Source of the DNA: an uncultured Bacteroides sp.
GTDB lineage: Bacteria; Bacteroidota; Bacteroidia; Bacteroidales; Bacteroidaceae
NCBI RefSeq assembly: GCF_963678845.1
Contig: NZ_OY787464.1
Location: forward strand, 806,001 to 870,000
DNA length: 64,000 nucleotides
Reading direction: 5' to 3'
This document shows positions 34,275 through 42,822 of this stretch, piece after piece. The notes below the pieces were generated by a model. That model was given only the letters and a program-made list of their open reading frames with translations, was not told where the DNA came from and made no database searches. Position 1 is the first letter of the stretch. Every line of letters begins with the position of its first letter. The position numbers and the translations under genes were made by a program.

Positions 34275-34926
34275 AAGGATATGTTTTATTAAAATCGCTG
34301 CGACGCATAAAGGTCGTAACTCCACCTACCCGATATTTCGTAGAGTCTTTGGCTATACTAGTTAAAGTTTTACCTATAGCAGAACGGTTATTGCCCATAA
34401 ACTCAGTTTCAGCATCTTTAGAAATAACAATAGATTTCTCCTGAGCGATGGCAGAGACCAATGGTTCTATATCCCCTTGAGGAGTAGTAACTTTAAATAC
34501 ACGGAAGAAATCAGGAGTGACCCTTCTTACCTGCATATTCACTGATGCTGTATCTTTTAGAAAATTATTATCCGATTCACTCCCATCATAGGGATATGCA
34601 GCATGAGATAAACTAACAGCCTCAACTCCGGCATAGTTGCGAATACGGTTAATTGCTGTCATAAAGGCCTCACTGGAAGATGCTTTATCTTTGTTCAGCG
34701 AAATATATTCATTGCTTTCTGAAGGCAATTCATCTAAACGAATTTTGTAAGTATGCTCAATATTGAAACCGGTAGGAGTATAAAATGTATTTGCAGTAAC
34801 AAACAAATAGTCTACAATATACCAAATAAATATAGTCACCAGAAATAACTCTCCCCATAACAATGCATTAACTGCACGTTGCGTCCAAATTTGTTTTAAA
34901 ATATGTTTTATCATCTTATTTATCAT
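34159..34926 (-). pseudogene. Chimeric, truncated MacB-like permease made by the duplication
   Basis: 255 codons: residues 1-217 equal the start of the B-type permease (32898-34169), and the last about 38 residues (SIFLYAFLFCFLLNMLSAGI...NALNDK) equal the C-terminus of the A-type permease (34916-36202). It therefore has the first membrane helix, most of the periplasmic domain and one final helix, but lacks the two middle FtsX helices and the coupling segment. It keeps the overlapping start/stop arrangement of its neighbours and could be translated, yet is unlikely to work as a permease. Best seen as a by-product of the 757-bp tandem duplication, or a possible assembly error. Confidence 0.85.
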
Positions 34927-35031
34927 TTAGAGCATTTACAATATTAGTTCGAGAAGCCTTCCAGGCTGGAATTCCGGCACTAAGCATATTTAGTAAAAAA
35001 CAGAATAAAAATGCATATAAAAAGATGGAAG
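34275..35031. repeat. 757-bp tandem duplication, copy 2
   Basis: Directly abuts copy 1. The junction reads GGAAG then AAGGATATG, while the outer edges read GCAAGGATATG (left) and GGAAGGTTG (right), so only a few bases (AAG) are common at the breakpoints. Apparent 100 percent identity implies a recent event. Confidence 0.9.
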
Positions 35032-36202
35032 GTTGAAACAACATTTTCATACTAAGTGAAGAAGCTCTACCAAGGAAACCATCTATCAGATTACTTAGCA
35101 ACCATTCCTTCATAAAAAATACAGAAATGAAAGATAAAAGAAGTCCTATAACCCCTCCCAAAAGAGTTAATACAAAGTTCTCATACAAAATCTGCCCCAA
35201 TAGCTCTTTTCGATTGGCACCAAAAGCCTTTCGAACACCTATCTCAGACATACGCTTTCTCATACGTGAATGTGTCATTCCCGATAAATTGATGGCAGGA
35301 ATTAGCAATAGGATAACAAAAACAATTGTATATTTAATAATAGTTTCTTTCTCCTTAGAATTTTGATTAGCCCATTGACGAGTCATCTGTACAAACTGTG
35401 TATCTGGCTGACCACGTAAAGTAAGATACTGATCCTTTTGACCAGAATTAAGAATTGCCACGTTCCGGTCTACTTCTTTATGAATTGCATCAAAATCAGA
35501 ACTATTATGGGCCAAAATAAAACATCTGAAGTCACCCAATAAATCTCCATTCCAATCATCAGAAAGAGATCCTTTTAGAACAGTATAAGGCACCCATATA
35601 TCAGCATGAGCAGCTTCGGCCATGGTTGATACATCCTTTACAACACCACAAATAGTATAATCCACATAACTCAAACGAATTGTTTTGCCAACCACTTTTA
35701 TATTACCATATAAACTCCGTGCTATACTCTCTGATACAACAATTTTCTTTATTCCACTTTCAAATTCCTCCTTATTAAATGGTTTACCTTCCAAAAAAGA
35801 AAACTCAAAAACTTTCCAAAAAGAATTATCTGTATAACTAACATCACATTTTATGTCTGCTGTTCCACCTGGAATATTAGCTAGTTTCTGTTCAAAAGGC
35901 ATAACTCCGGTAACAGCCTCTGCACTTTTTAATGGATAAAAACACTCTTTTACTACTTTCAATGAAATCATTGAATTAGATTGCCAGTCGGGATGTTTTT
36001 TATCAATTGCTCCTCCCCACTTCACTGTTAACATTCTGTCACGATGGGTTTCCGGTTCATAATTAGCAGTCTTTACTTCATAGACAATCACAATTACCAT
36101 TATCATTGATATGGCCAGCGCTGTTCCTATTATAGAGATTGCACTGAGCAGTTTATTCTCTTTCAGCAAGTGCAATGTCTGACTTAGATATTGTTTATAC
36201 AT
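34916..36202 (-). CDS. MacB-like FtsX permease, A-type
   Basis: 428 residues. N-terminal helix (LLSAISIIGTALAISMIMVIVIVYEV, about 18-43), MacB periplasmic core (about 45-285), then FtsX helices (YTIVFVILLLIPAINLSGM, GGVIGLLLSFISVFFM, SIFLYAFLFCFLLNMLSAGIPAW) with MSEIGVRKAFGANRKELLGQILYEN as the ATPase-coupling segment. It closely resembles the A-type gene at 38250 (same MYKQYL start and NIVNALNDK-type ending), so the locus has two A/B permease pairs. It ends inside the 757-bp duplicated segment. Starts 58 bp after the ATPase stop. Confidence 0.87.
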   Translation of the reverse strand: MYKQYLSQTLHLLKENKLLSAISIIGTALAISMIMVIVIVYEVKTANYEPETHRDRMLTVKWGGAIDKKHPDWQSNSMISLKVVKECFYPLKSAEAVTGVMPFEQKLANIPGGTADIKCDVSYTDNSFWKVFEFSFLEGKPFNKEEFESGIKKIVVSESIARSLYGNIKVVGKTIRLSYVDYTICGVVKDVSTMAEAAHADIWVPYTVLKGSLSDDWNGDLLGDFRCFILAHNSSDFDAIHKEVDRNVAILNSGQKDQYLTLRGQPDTQFVQMTRQWANQNSKEKETIIKYTIVFVILLLIPAINLSGMTHSRMRKRMSEIGVRKAFGANRKELLGQILYENFVLTLLGGVIGLLLSFISVFFMKEWLLSNLIDGFLGRASSLSMKMLFQPSIFLYAFLFCFLLNMLSAGIPAWKASRTNIVNALNDK

Positions 36203-36260
36203 TCTATAATCTGTTATTCATTAATACTATTCATTCAGCTATACAGAAACAAGCTTTCAT

Positions 36261-36926
36261 TTATTGTATTTGTCGTCCGTCAAAGAACCGAATGGTACGA
36301 GCAGTTTGCTTTGCCTGACGTTCATCGTGTGTTACCATTACAATGGTGCGTCCGTCTTCTTTATTCAGTTTGTGCAGAATATCCATAACCTCTGCTCCCA
36401 TCTTTGAATCCAGATTACCGGTTGGCTCATCGGCAAGAATTATATCTGGATTACCTATTATGGCACGGGCAATGGCCACACGCTGACACTGACCTCCTGA
36501 TAGCTGAGTAGGAAAATGGCGCATACGGTGGCTCAATCCTACTTTTTCTAATACCTCTTGCGCTCTTTTTCTTCTTTCTGAAGAAGATACTTTACGGTAA
36601 AGCAAAGGAAGCTCCACATTATCAATCACGTTGAGTGAATTAATCAAATGGAAACTCTGAAACACGAACCCTAACTTCTGATTACGGAATTGAGCCAGCT
36701 CTTTGTCTTTCATCTTAATAGTTTGAGTACCATTTATTTCAATTGTACCCGAAGTTGGTGCATCAAGTAATCCCATGATATTAAGTAAAGTAGATTTTCC
36801 ACAACCGGATGGCCCCATAATACTTAAAAACTCGCCTTTCTGCACTTCTAAATTCACATTTTCTAAAGCAACTGTTTCAATTTCATCGGTACGATAAATC
36901 TTGTTTAATTCTGTTAGCTTAATCAT
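36261..36926 (-). CDS. ABC transporter ATPase (LolD/MacB type)
   Basis: 221 residues, the single-cassette size for LolD-type ATPases. Walker [10 protein letters not shown] (about 38-46), Q-loop [12 protein letters not shown], signature [15 protein letters not shown], Walker [15 protein letters not shown]-loop [12 protein letters not shown]. It would drive the four intact FtsX permeases around it by a mechanical, MacB-like cycle. It is the only ATPase in the locus and lies between the two permease pairs, which suggests that both pairs share it. Confidence 0.94.
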   Translation of the reverse strand: MIKLTELNKIYRTDEIETVALENVNLEVQKGEFLSIMGPSGCGKSTLLNIMGLLDAPTSGTIEINGTQTIKMKDKELAQFRNQKLGFVFQSFHLINSLNVIDNVELPLLYRKVSSSERRKRAQEVLEKVGLSHRMRHFPTQLSGGQCQRVAIARAIIGNPDIILADEPTGNLDSKMGAEVMDILHKLNKEDGRTIVMVTHDERQAKQTARTIRFFDGRQIQ

Positions 36927-36964
36927 AATTGTAAGTATTTTAATTTTTTAAATTTCTATTTATA

Positions 36965-38263
36965 TTATTCGTCTCTTAATACATCAACAGGAGATACTTT
37001 ACATGCAGCTGAAACAGGTAGCCATGTAGCTAGCAATACAGTAACCAGCAACAACACATAAACAATGATACTAACTGCAGTAAAATGAAGAAAAGCATTA
37101 TTAACCCACGGAATACCAGCTTCATTATTTTGCTCCGACTGGTAAAATCCATTTAAATAGACAAACTGAAGATTGATAATTATTCCTATTATAAATGCCA
37201 AAGTGGTGAGCAGCCAGCCTTCAGTTATAAAGAACTTATGCAGCTCTTTGCGGGTACTGCCCAATGCCATTCGCAAACCTATTTCATCACGGCGTGCTCT
37301 GCACTTTAACCAGAAAGTTCCAACAACACCGAGTAAGATGTTTACCAGAAAGAATATACATAAACCTGTTTTTATACGAAGTATATTGGTTATCCCACGA
37401 GAATATTCATAATCAGTTTTAATTTTATTATAAGAATTAATCTCTGACAAATAATAGTTACCTATAGATAAATCGCTAAACATTTGTTTTTTGAATGCTT
37501 CCAGAAAAGGTTTCTCAGCAGTTCCTTTTTTCATTCTGATAAAAATCTTCACTTCATTTATTGATGATGTCTGATTCATTTTCATTTCAGGAGAAATTAT
37601 AATTGGTTGAGGTTGTTCTGAACTAATTAGCTTCACATAATCCAAAACACCAACTACCGTATATACACTGGTAGAATCACCATCGGTGAGTTTCTTTCCC
37701 AATGCCGACTTATTACCAAACATTTTCTTCTCAAAATCTTTTGTGATGAATACATCCTTTGCGTTAATTTTAATCTTAGCCAAACTTTGCCAGCTATGAT
37801 CAGCAGCTGAAGTATAGCGAAATACCTGAAAATAATCGCCAGCACTATAATATCCCATGTTACATGCATTTGCTTCGATAGATTTATTATGATAAGAACT
37901 GCTCCTATTACTGTCAGAAAATGGATAATAATAGCGAATTACCACTGAAGCTTCAACTCTGGGATACTGTTTAATCTTATCTATTATTCTATTGAAATTA
38001 GCCAAAGCATTGACAGAGTCAGATTCTTCCGCTTTATAAGCCGGAGATTTTTTAGGCAATTCCCCTAAAGTAATACGGTAAACATCTGTACAATCAAATC
38101 CTTGTGGAATAGTTTGATTGCAACGAATAACATACAAAGGATCTATTACCCACCAAATAGCAGCTGTAACAACTATCAATTCAAGTAATATCCATGAATT
38201 AGAGCGACGTTGCGCCCACAATTGTTTTAGTATCTGTTTGAACATAACCTTAATTCTTAGCAT
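36965..38263 (-). CDS. MacB-like FtsX permease, B'-type
   Basis: 432 residues; M7 (MFKQILKQLW) is the likelier start because it aligns with the start of the other B-type gene. It has one N-terminal helix (SWILLELIVVTAAIWWVI), a periplasmic domain of about 220 residues, and three C-terminal helices (LCIFFLVNILLGVVGTFWL, LLTTLAFIIGIIINLQFVY, FTAVSIIVYVLLLVTVLLATWL) with EIGLRMALGSTRKELHKFFITEG as the coupling segment. The paralogue at 32898 has the matching GLRIALGSTRTSLRGLLIAEG. Pairs with the A' gene, which it overlaps by 14 bp. Confidence 0.86.
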   Translation of the reverse strand: MLRIKVMFKQILKQLWAQRRSNSWILLELIVVTAAIWWVIDPLYVIRCNQTIPQGFDCTDVYRITLGELPKKSPAYKAEESDSVNALANFNRIIDKIKQYPRVEASVVIRYYYPFSDSNRSSSYHNKSIEANACNMGYYSAGDYFQVFRYTSAADHSWQSLAKIKINAKDVFITKDFEKKMFGNKSALGKKLTDGDSTSVYTVVGVLDYVKLISSEQPQPIIISPEMKMNQTSSINEVKIFIRMKKGTAEKPFLEAFKKQMFSDLSIGNYYLSEINSYNKIKTDYEYSRGITNILRIKTGLCIFFLVNILLGVVGTFWLKCRARRDEIGLRMALGSTRKELHKFFITEGWLLTTLAFIIGIIINLQFVYLNGFYQSEQNNEAGIPWVNNAFLHFTAVSIIVYVLLLVTVLLATWLPVSAACKVSPVDVLRDE

Positions 38264-39560
38264 TCAATGAGTCTATAATATTTTTACGTAATGATATCCA
38301 TGCCGGCAAAATAGCTGACAGCAAATTCAGTACCAGACAAACTATAAAAGTTATCACAAATACTGTGGGATTTATAAGCATTGAAGGGGAGAACTCAACA
38401 TCTACCCCTTCAGGTAATGGAGAAGTCCAGGCGTCAAATATGTTCAATAACCAGTTATGTCCCAGCAGAATAAGTATATATGAGAACAATAATCCAGCTA
38501 TTCCTCCAAGGCATGTCAAAATCAAGTTCTCGAATAATATCTGATTTAGTAATGAATGTCCTGGCGCTCCGAATGCTTTACGCACTCCTATCTCAGAAGC
38601 CCGTTCATTCATGCGTGAAGATATCATGCTTGAAAGGTTTATAGCAGGTACCATTAAAAACAGCATAAGTAAAAGAAAGTAACTCTTTATGATCTCTTTC
38701 CAATCCTGAGCTACATTTGACCAAGTGCGAAATATACTTTTCCAGTATAACTCAGGCTGACCTGTAAGTTCAATACAAACTTTCTTTTGACTATTCGTAT
38801 ATCTCTGAAATTTATCTGAAACTTCCTTTGAAATTTTATAAGCCTCGGAAGATGAATGACACAAAATATAAACTTTCATGCCGCCCAGTAATCCACTGAT
38901 ACCATTGAATCCTGATTTATAATCATCTCTGCAAGTATATGGAACCCATGCCTGAGCAAAAGTTTCAGGTGTGGCATAAGATGCATCGCGTACCACTCCG
39001 GAAATACGATATTCAGTAAAATCCATAGTTAATATTTTACCTATAGCATTGGCCGATCCAAAAATATTTTTAGCCATTGATTCTGATATCACCATAGTAT
39101 GAATACCAGAAATGAAATCGGACTGAGAATAAGGTTTTCCATCAACAAAAGAGAAATTAAAGACTTTCCAATAAGCATTATCCGTATACTGAACTTGAAC
39201 AGGAATCCGTGTTTTATTATCTGAAAGCTGAATATAAGGAACTGAACCATATGCAGTAAAAACGGCTGTTACAGCTTCTGCCGATTTTAGCGAATAAAAA
39301 TATTCTTTCACAGCACTATATGAGAAAGAAGAACTATTAGTAAAAGAGGAATTACTTTTACTCCTTTCACTTAATGACTTCGCAACCAACATTCTATCGC
39401 GATTAGTCTCCGGATAAATATTGGCAATCTTAATATAATAGACAATTGCCATGATCATTACCATTGAAATAGCCAATCCGGTTCCTATAATATAGATGCT
39501 GCTAAACAATTTGTTTTGTTTTAGCAACTGCCACGCCTGTTTCAGATATTGCTTATACAT
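38250..39560 (-). CDS. MacB-like FtsX permease, A'-type
   Basis: 436 residues beginning MYKQYLKQAWQLLKQNKLFSSIYIIGTGLAISMVMIMAIVYYI, a single helix, then a MacB core (about 45-290) and three helices (FLLLMLFLMVPAINLSSMI, GGIAGLLFSYILILLG, TVFVITFIVCLVLNLLSAILPAW). The segment ASEIGVRKAFGAPGHSLLNQILFEN contacts the ATPase in the family. Its N-terminus and C-terminus are close to the A-type gene at 34916, so the pairs arose by an older duplication. Starts 4 bp after the adaptor stop, consistent with one transcript. Confidence 0.87.
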   Translation of the reverse strand: MYKQYLKQAWQLLKQNKLFSSIYIIGTGLAISMVMIMAIVYYIKIANIYPETNRDRMLVAKSLSERSKSNSSFTNSSSFSYSAVKEYFYSLKSAEAVTAVFTAYGSVPYIQLSDNKTRIPVQVQYTDNAYWKVFNFSFVDGKPYSQSDFISGIHTMVISESMAKNIFGSANAIGKILTMDFTEYRISGVVRDASYATPETFAQAWVPYTCRDDYKSGFNGISGLLGGMKVYILCHSSSEAYKISKEVSDKFQRYTNSQKKVCIELTGQPELYWKSIFRTWSNVAQDWKEIIKSYFLLLMLFLMVPAINLSSMISSRMNERASEIGVRKAFGAPGHSLLNQILFENLILTCLGGIAGLLFSYILILLGHNWLLNIFDAWTSPLPEGVDVEFSPSMLINPTVFVITFIVCLVLNLLSAILPAWISLRKNIIDSLNAKN

Positions 39561-39564
39561 AACC

Positions 39565-40809
39565 TTATTTAATCTTTAGTTTAGATTTATTCTTGTAATT
39601 ACTCATATCACTAACCACCACCTGATCGCCGGACTTTAATCCTGAAAGAACCTCCACATATTCAAAATTGCTGTCACCCAATTGAACTTTTCTTTTCACT
39701 AATTCATTGCCATTCTGAACAAACAGCTCATATTCTCCCGTACCTGTATAATAGGAACCATTGGCAATACGCAGAACATTTTCTTTCACAGCATTCATAA
39801 TGTAAACATCCGTTTTCAATCCGGAACGCAAACGTGGATTGTGATCATTTTTTAATTGTACGGTGAAGGATATCACTCCGTTCTTGGAAAGAGGCGTAAC
39901 ACTGCTCACTGTTCCTTCCATTTTCTCACTGCCAATCTTTACTATAGCTTTACTTCCCGCACTAATCCGATCGCTATAGGTATCGGCAATTTCCCCTTCC
40001 ACCTTGAAATGAGAAAGATCAGAGATAATAGCCACTTGTCCGCCCTGTGGAACTTGTGCTCCCACCTGATTATTAATAAAAGTAAGAATGGCTTTTCGAG
40101 GAGAACGTATACGCGCATCATCAAGAGTGCGCTTTGTCTCTGCTAGTGATTTACGGAATATATTAAAATCTAACTGCTGAACTTTCAATTCTGCAGCAGC
40201 AATCTGACACTCGTTATTATATTGTTGCTTCTGTTGTTCGTGCTCCAGCTTGGCTACATTATAGCTAAGTTCAGCTTGCCTTACTTTATCAGTGGTTCCT
40301 GCACCAAGACTATCGAGATAATGTTCATTACGAAGTTCCACCTTCATCCTACTCAACTTCATGGCAGAGACTTTTATCTGCATATTCATATCGCTGAGTT
40401 TGGTTTTATTGTTCACCTTCAACTGTTCCAGCTTATACTTACGCATCTGCTCTTCGTCCAGAAGTTTCTTATAATCAGTCTCGGCACTCTGAAGATCAAG
40501 TTTCAGAATGGGGGTTCCCATATCTACCGAATCACCGCCTTTTCTGTATACTTCAAGAATTCGGGAATTGATCGGGGAATTGATGATCTCCTCAAATGCA
40601 GGCATAACCTTGCCCGAAGCGCTTACCGAAACTTCTATTGTTCCTTTATCAACTGTAGAAAAAACGAGTTCTTTCCTGTCTACTCCGGCACGCATAAAAG
40701 AGATTAAACCAACAATAAGAATTATTGCAACGATTCCTATTAAGGAAATCCTGATTATTTTCTTTCTACGCTCTTTTACTTGAACCTCTTTTGGAATTTC
40801 TCTATCCAT
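39565..40809 (-). CDS. MacA/HlyD-like periplasmic adaptor
   Basis: 414 residues. A cytoplasmic tail rich in Lys/Arg (KEVQVKERRKKIIR), one membrane helix (ISLIGIVAIILIVGLISFM, about 22-40), lipoyl half 1 (GTIEVSVSASGKVMPAFEEIINSPINSRILEVYRKGGDSVDMGTPILKL), a long coiled-coil hairpin (about 110-225), then the lipoyl half and beta-barrel (VAIISDLSHFKVEGEIADTYSDRISAGSKAIVKIG). It links the inner-membrane permeases to the TolC-like channel. First gene of the export locus and preceded by a sigma54-like promoter, in keeping with the NtrC-type regulator encoded at the far end. Confidence 0.92.
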   Translation of the reverse strand: MDREIPKEVQVKERRKKIIRISLIGIVAIILIVGLISFMRAGVDRKELVFSTVDKGTIEVSVSASGKVMPAFEEIINSPINSRILEVYRKGGDSVDMGTPILKLDLQSAETDYKKLLDEEQMRKYKLEQLKVNNKTKLSDMNMQIKVSAMKLSRMKVELRNEHYLDSLGAGTTDKVRQAELSYNVAKLEHEQQKQQYNNECQIAAAELKVQQLDFNIFRKSLAETKRTLDDARIRSPRKAILTFINNQVGAQVPQGGQVAIISDLSHFKVEGEIADTYSDRISAGSKAIVKIGSEKMEGTVSSVTPLSKNGVISFTVQLKNDHNPRLRSGLKTDVYIMNAVKENVLRIANGSYYTGTGEYELFVQNGNELVKRKVQLGDSNFEYVEVLSGLKSGDQVVVSDMSNYKNKSKLKIK

Positions 40810-40843
40810 ATAATATAATGTTTATATTTTATATAACATATTA

Positions 40844-40860
40844 TTCAAAGTGCATGCCAA
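40844..40860 (-). promoter_or_regulatory. Sigma54-like (-24/-12) promoter of the export locus
   Basis: Minus strand reads TTGGCATGCACTTTGAA, compared with the consensus TTGGCACG-N4-TTGCA. The GG and the G of the -12 element have the required 10-bp spacing; the deviations are C to T in the first half and C to A in the -12 dinucleotide. It lies about 35 bp upstream of the adaptor ATG. Confidence 0.55.
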
Positions 40861-40869
40861 AAGCATAAC

Positions 40870-40922
40870 ACACTAATAATGAGTGTATATAACAAAAAAT
40901 AGAGTGTCCGATAATGAACACT
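40870..40922. promoter_or_regulatory. Two AGTGT/ACACT inverted repeats, candidate activator sites
   Basis: ACACT-AATAATG-AGTGT at 40870-40886 and AGTGT-N10-ACACT at 40903-40922, both carrying ATAATG inside. They lie upstream of the sigma54-like promoter, where NtrC-family activators normally bind. The nearer site is rather close to the promoter for a classical enhancer. Confidence 0.45.
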
Positions 40923-41116
40923 TTGTTCGTTTATAAGGAAAATACAAGCCTGTTTCAAGTATGACTTTTCAGTTATCCTGAACTAAAAAAGAATTTGCTC
41001 ACTTATAAATATCTGGCTAAACCGTCATTAGAGCGTCATTACATTGTAATCTTATTGTAGCTGTCACATAATGTAAGAACCCTTATTTTGCAGCTTAATT
41101 TTATTAATCATTAAAT

Positions 41117-41360
41117 ATGAAAAGGAATTTACTCACGTACGTATTCTTATCTATTGTTGCATATAGTAGCATACAGGCCAAAACGTTAATCACCGTAGAA
41201 AACATAACGGGGAAAACAATAGTAGGAATCAATGAAACAACAAATTACAAGGTTCCTGCAACAGAAGGAGTCAAAGCATATTTATGGAAGGCTCCAATAG
41301 GATGTCGAATTATAGCCGGTCAGGGAAGTGGAGAGATAAGCTTGGCTACATCTTTTATTT
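41117..41360 (+). pseudogene. Secreted Ig/PKD-like protein gene truncated by the ISL3 element
   Basis: 81 codons remain: a signal peptide (MKRNLLTYVFLSIVAYSSIQA) and the beginning of a beta-sandwich-like domain (NYKVPATEGVKAYLWKAPIGCRIIAGQGSGEIS), which resembles repeats of Bacteroidota surface or adhesion proteins. Coding sequence runs directly into the IS end at 41361 and the frame then reads IS sequence. No continuation is recognisable after the right IS end at 42655, so either the 3' part has been deleted or the gene was already short. The upstream 300 bp are ordinary intergenic sequence. Confidence 0.7.
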
Positions 41361-42655
41361 GGTTCATCCGACAAATGCGTAGTTCTTCTCATGCATTGCC
41401 AAAATTTTAAGTTCAAAGAATCTTTGATCTCTATATCCATATGCTTGTCTTTTCATTGTTTTGATTTTGTTATTAATACCTTCCAATTTTCCTGTTGATA
41501 TATGATAATCATACCATGCTAAGACTCCCCACTTATGAGCTTTTAGTGTATTTGCAAAGGTTGTAAGTTTGGGGATTTTGGATTGATATGCCAGTTCTAT
41601 CCAAGCGTCCAATTCTTTGATAGCCTGCTCTTTATTTACTTGTGTCCATATTTCTTTCAAACTTTCTTTCAGATAGTATGCTTTCATCAAGGGCTCATTC
41701 AGCTTCAAGGCATTGTCAAGTCTGGACTTGAATTGGTTATCAAAGATATCTTTGCCATTGCATAGTAATAGCCATCTAGTTCCTTTAAACACTTTTCGTT
41801 TATTCAGATCCTTTTCCTCTCTGTAAACACTTCTACGTATTTCATCCAAAGCATCATTCATGAGTTTGACTACATGAAAGTGATCAAATACCAGAGTTGC
41901 TTCAGGTATATTCGTCATGACAGCTGAAACAAAAGCTGGAGATAGATCTGTAGCAACGGCCTTGATGACAGCATCGGATTTCTTTAGTTTCTTCCAAAAA
42001 ACATCCAGAGAATCAGCACCTTTTCCATCGCCTATATATACGACTTGTCCTGTAAGAAGGTTTACTACGATTGTTTTGTAGACATGACCTTTTGCAACTG
42101 CGAACTCATCAATGCCAATATATTCAAGTTCGCTCAGGTCAGGGCATCCATAATGTCGCTGTAGATAACGTTTCTGGATATCCTTTACCGTATCCCAGGA
42201 AAGATGAAGGAAATGAGCAACATCCTTTATAGTACCTAAACGGGAGAGTTCAACTACAAGGCGAGCCAGGCGATTCGTATAAGAACGCTTGCCTGTAATA
42301 AAATGAATATTCTCCTGACGAATGCAATGACAATCTTTGCATTCTAAACGCTGAACTTTCATTTCTAAAAATACAGGTTTATGTCCTATGGGTACTCCGC
42401 GAAAACGACGAATAGTACTACCGGAGCGAATAAAGTGCCGACTCTTACAACAAGGACAACGAAGTTTTTCGGAACGGGTTTGGACTTCAAAGATAATACT
42501 CTTATCTTCGTAGCGTACGCGGGAGCATTCTTGCTCACAAACGCCAAAGGCGTGGTACAGAAAGCTGGTATTCATAATATTTTGGATTGGACTCTACAAT
42601 ATAATGATTTACCAGCTTATTTTTATATAGCAACTACGCATTTGTCGGATGAACC
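41361..42655 (-). mobile_element. ISL3-family insertion sequence (1295 bp)
   Basis: Perfect 22-bp terminal inverted repeats: 41361-41382 (beginning GGTTCATCCGACAAATG) and 42634-42655 (its reverse complement). One transposase gene fills the element. The expected 8-bp target duplication is not present: the left flank is TTTTATTT and the right flank is TAATTTTA. This suggests a deletion or rearrangement after insertion. Confidence 0.9.
41364..42575 (-). CDS. ISL3-family transposase
   Basis: 403 residues. N-terminal zinc-binding region with C-x2-C (LRCPCCKSRHF) and C-x2-C (ECKDCHC), a helix-turn-helix region (VVELSRLGTIKDVAHFLHLSWDTVKDIQK), then the DDE_Tnp_ISL3 catalytic domain: first Asp in YIGIDEFAVAKGHVY, second Asp in AVATDLSPAFVSAV, and Glu in STGKLEGINNKIKTMKRQAYG near the end. 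The frame is intact and complete, so the element may be active. Its stop lies within the left terminal repeat. Confidence 0.93.
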   Translation of the reverse strand: MNTSFLYHAFGVCEQECSRVRYEDKSIIFEVQTRSEKLRCPCCKSRHFIRSGSTIRRFRGVPIGHKPVFLEMKVQRLECKDCHCIRQENIHFITGKRSYTNRLARLVVELSRLGTIKDVAHFLHLSWDTVKDIQKRYLQRHYGCPDLSELEYIGIDEFAVAKGHVYKTIVVNLLTGQVVYIGDGKGADSLDVFWKKLKKSDAVIKAVATDLSPAFVSAVMTNIPEATLVFDHFHVVKLMNDALDEIRRSVYREEKDLNKRKVFKGTRWLLLCNGKDIFDNQFKSRLDNALKLNEPLMKAYYLKESLKEIWTQVNKEQAIKELDAWIELAYQSKIPKLTTFANTLKAHKWGVLAWYDYHISTGKLEGINNKIKTMKRQAYGYRDQRFFELKILAMHEKNYAFVG

Positions 42656-42674
42656 TAATTTTAGTTGGCTACTC

Positions 42675-42732
42675 CAGTACAAGATTGCGCCCAGTCTTGT
42701 ACATGTTTACTTTCAATCTTGTACATGTTTGG
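42675..42732. repeat. Three TGTACA-type units at exact 22-bp period next to the ISL3 end
   Basis: GTACA begins at 42677, 42699 and 42721, each 22 bp apart; the latter two read TCTTGTACATGTTT. The array starts 22 bp beyond the right IS end and lies between the truncated gene and the convergent glucosaminidase gene. Spacers differ from those of the other arrays. Confidence 0.7.
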
Positions 42733-42822
42733 ATTGAGAAGATTAGAATAAATTATTAGTTTGCTGCTTTTGTTTTTACTACTTTGCACTGCAGCAAGAC
42801 TTAACTAAATGCAAATCTTATA

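Noticed and set aside
40222..40707. 161-codon plus-strand frame
   Set aside because: Antisense to the MacA-like adaptor gene; no independent support.
42381..42737. 118-codon plus-strand frame across the right end of the ISL3 element
   Set aside because: Antisense to the transposase and then reads across the IS end into the array; not a natural gene.
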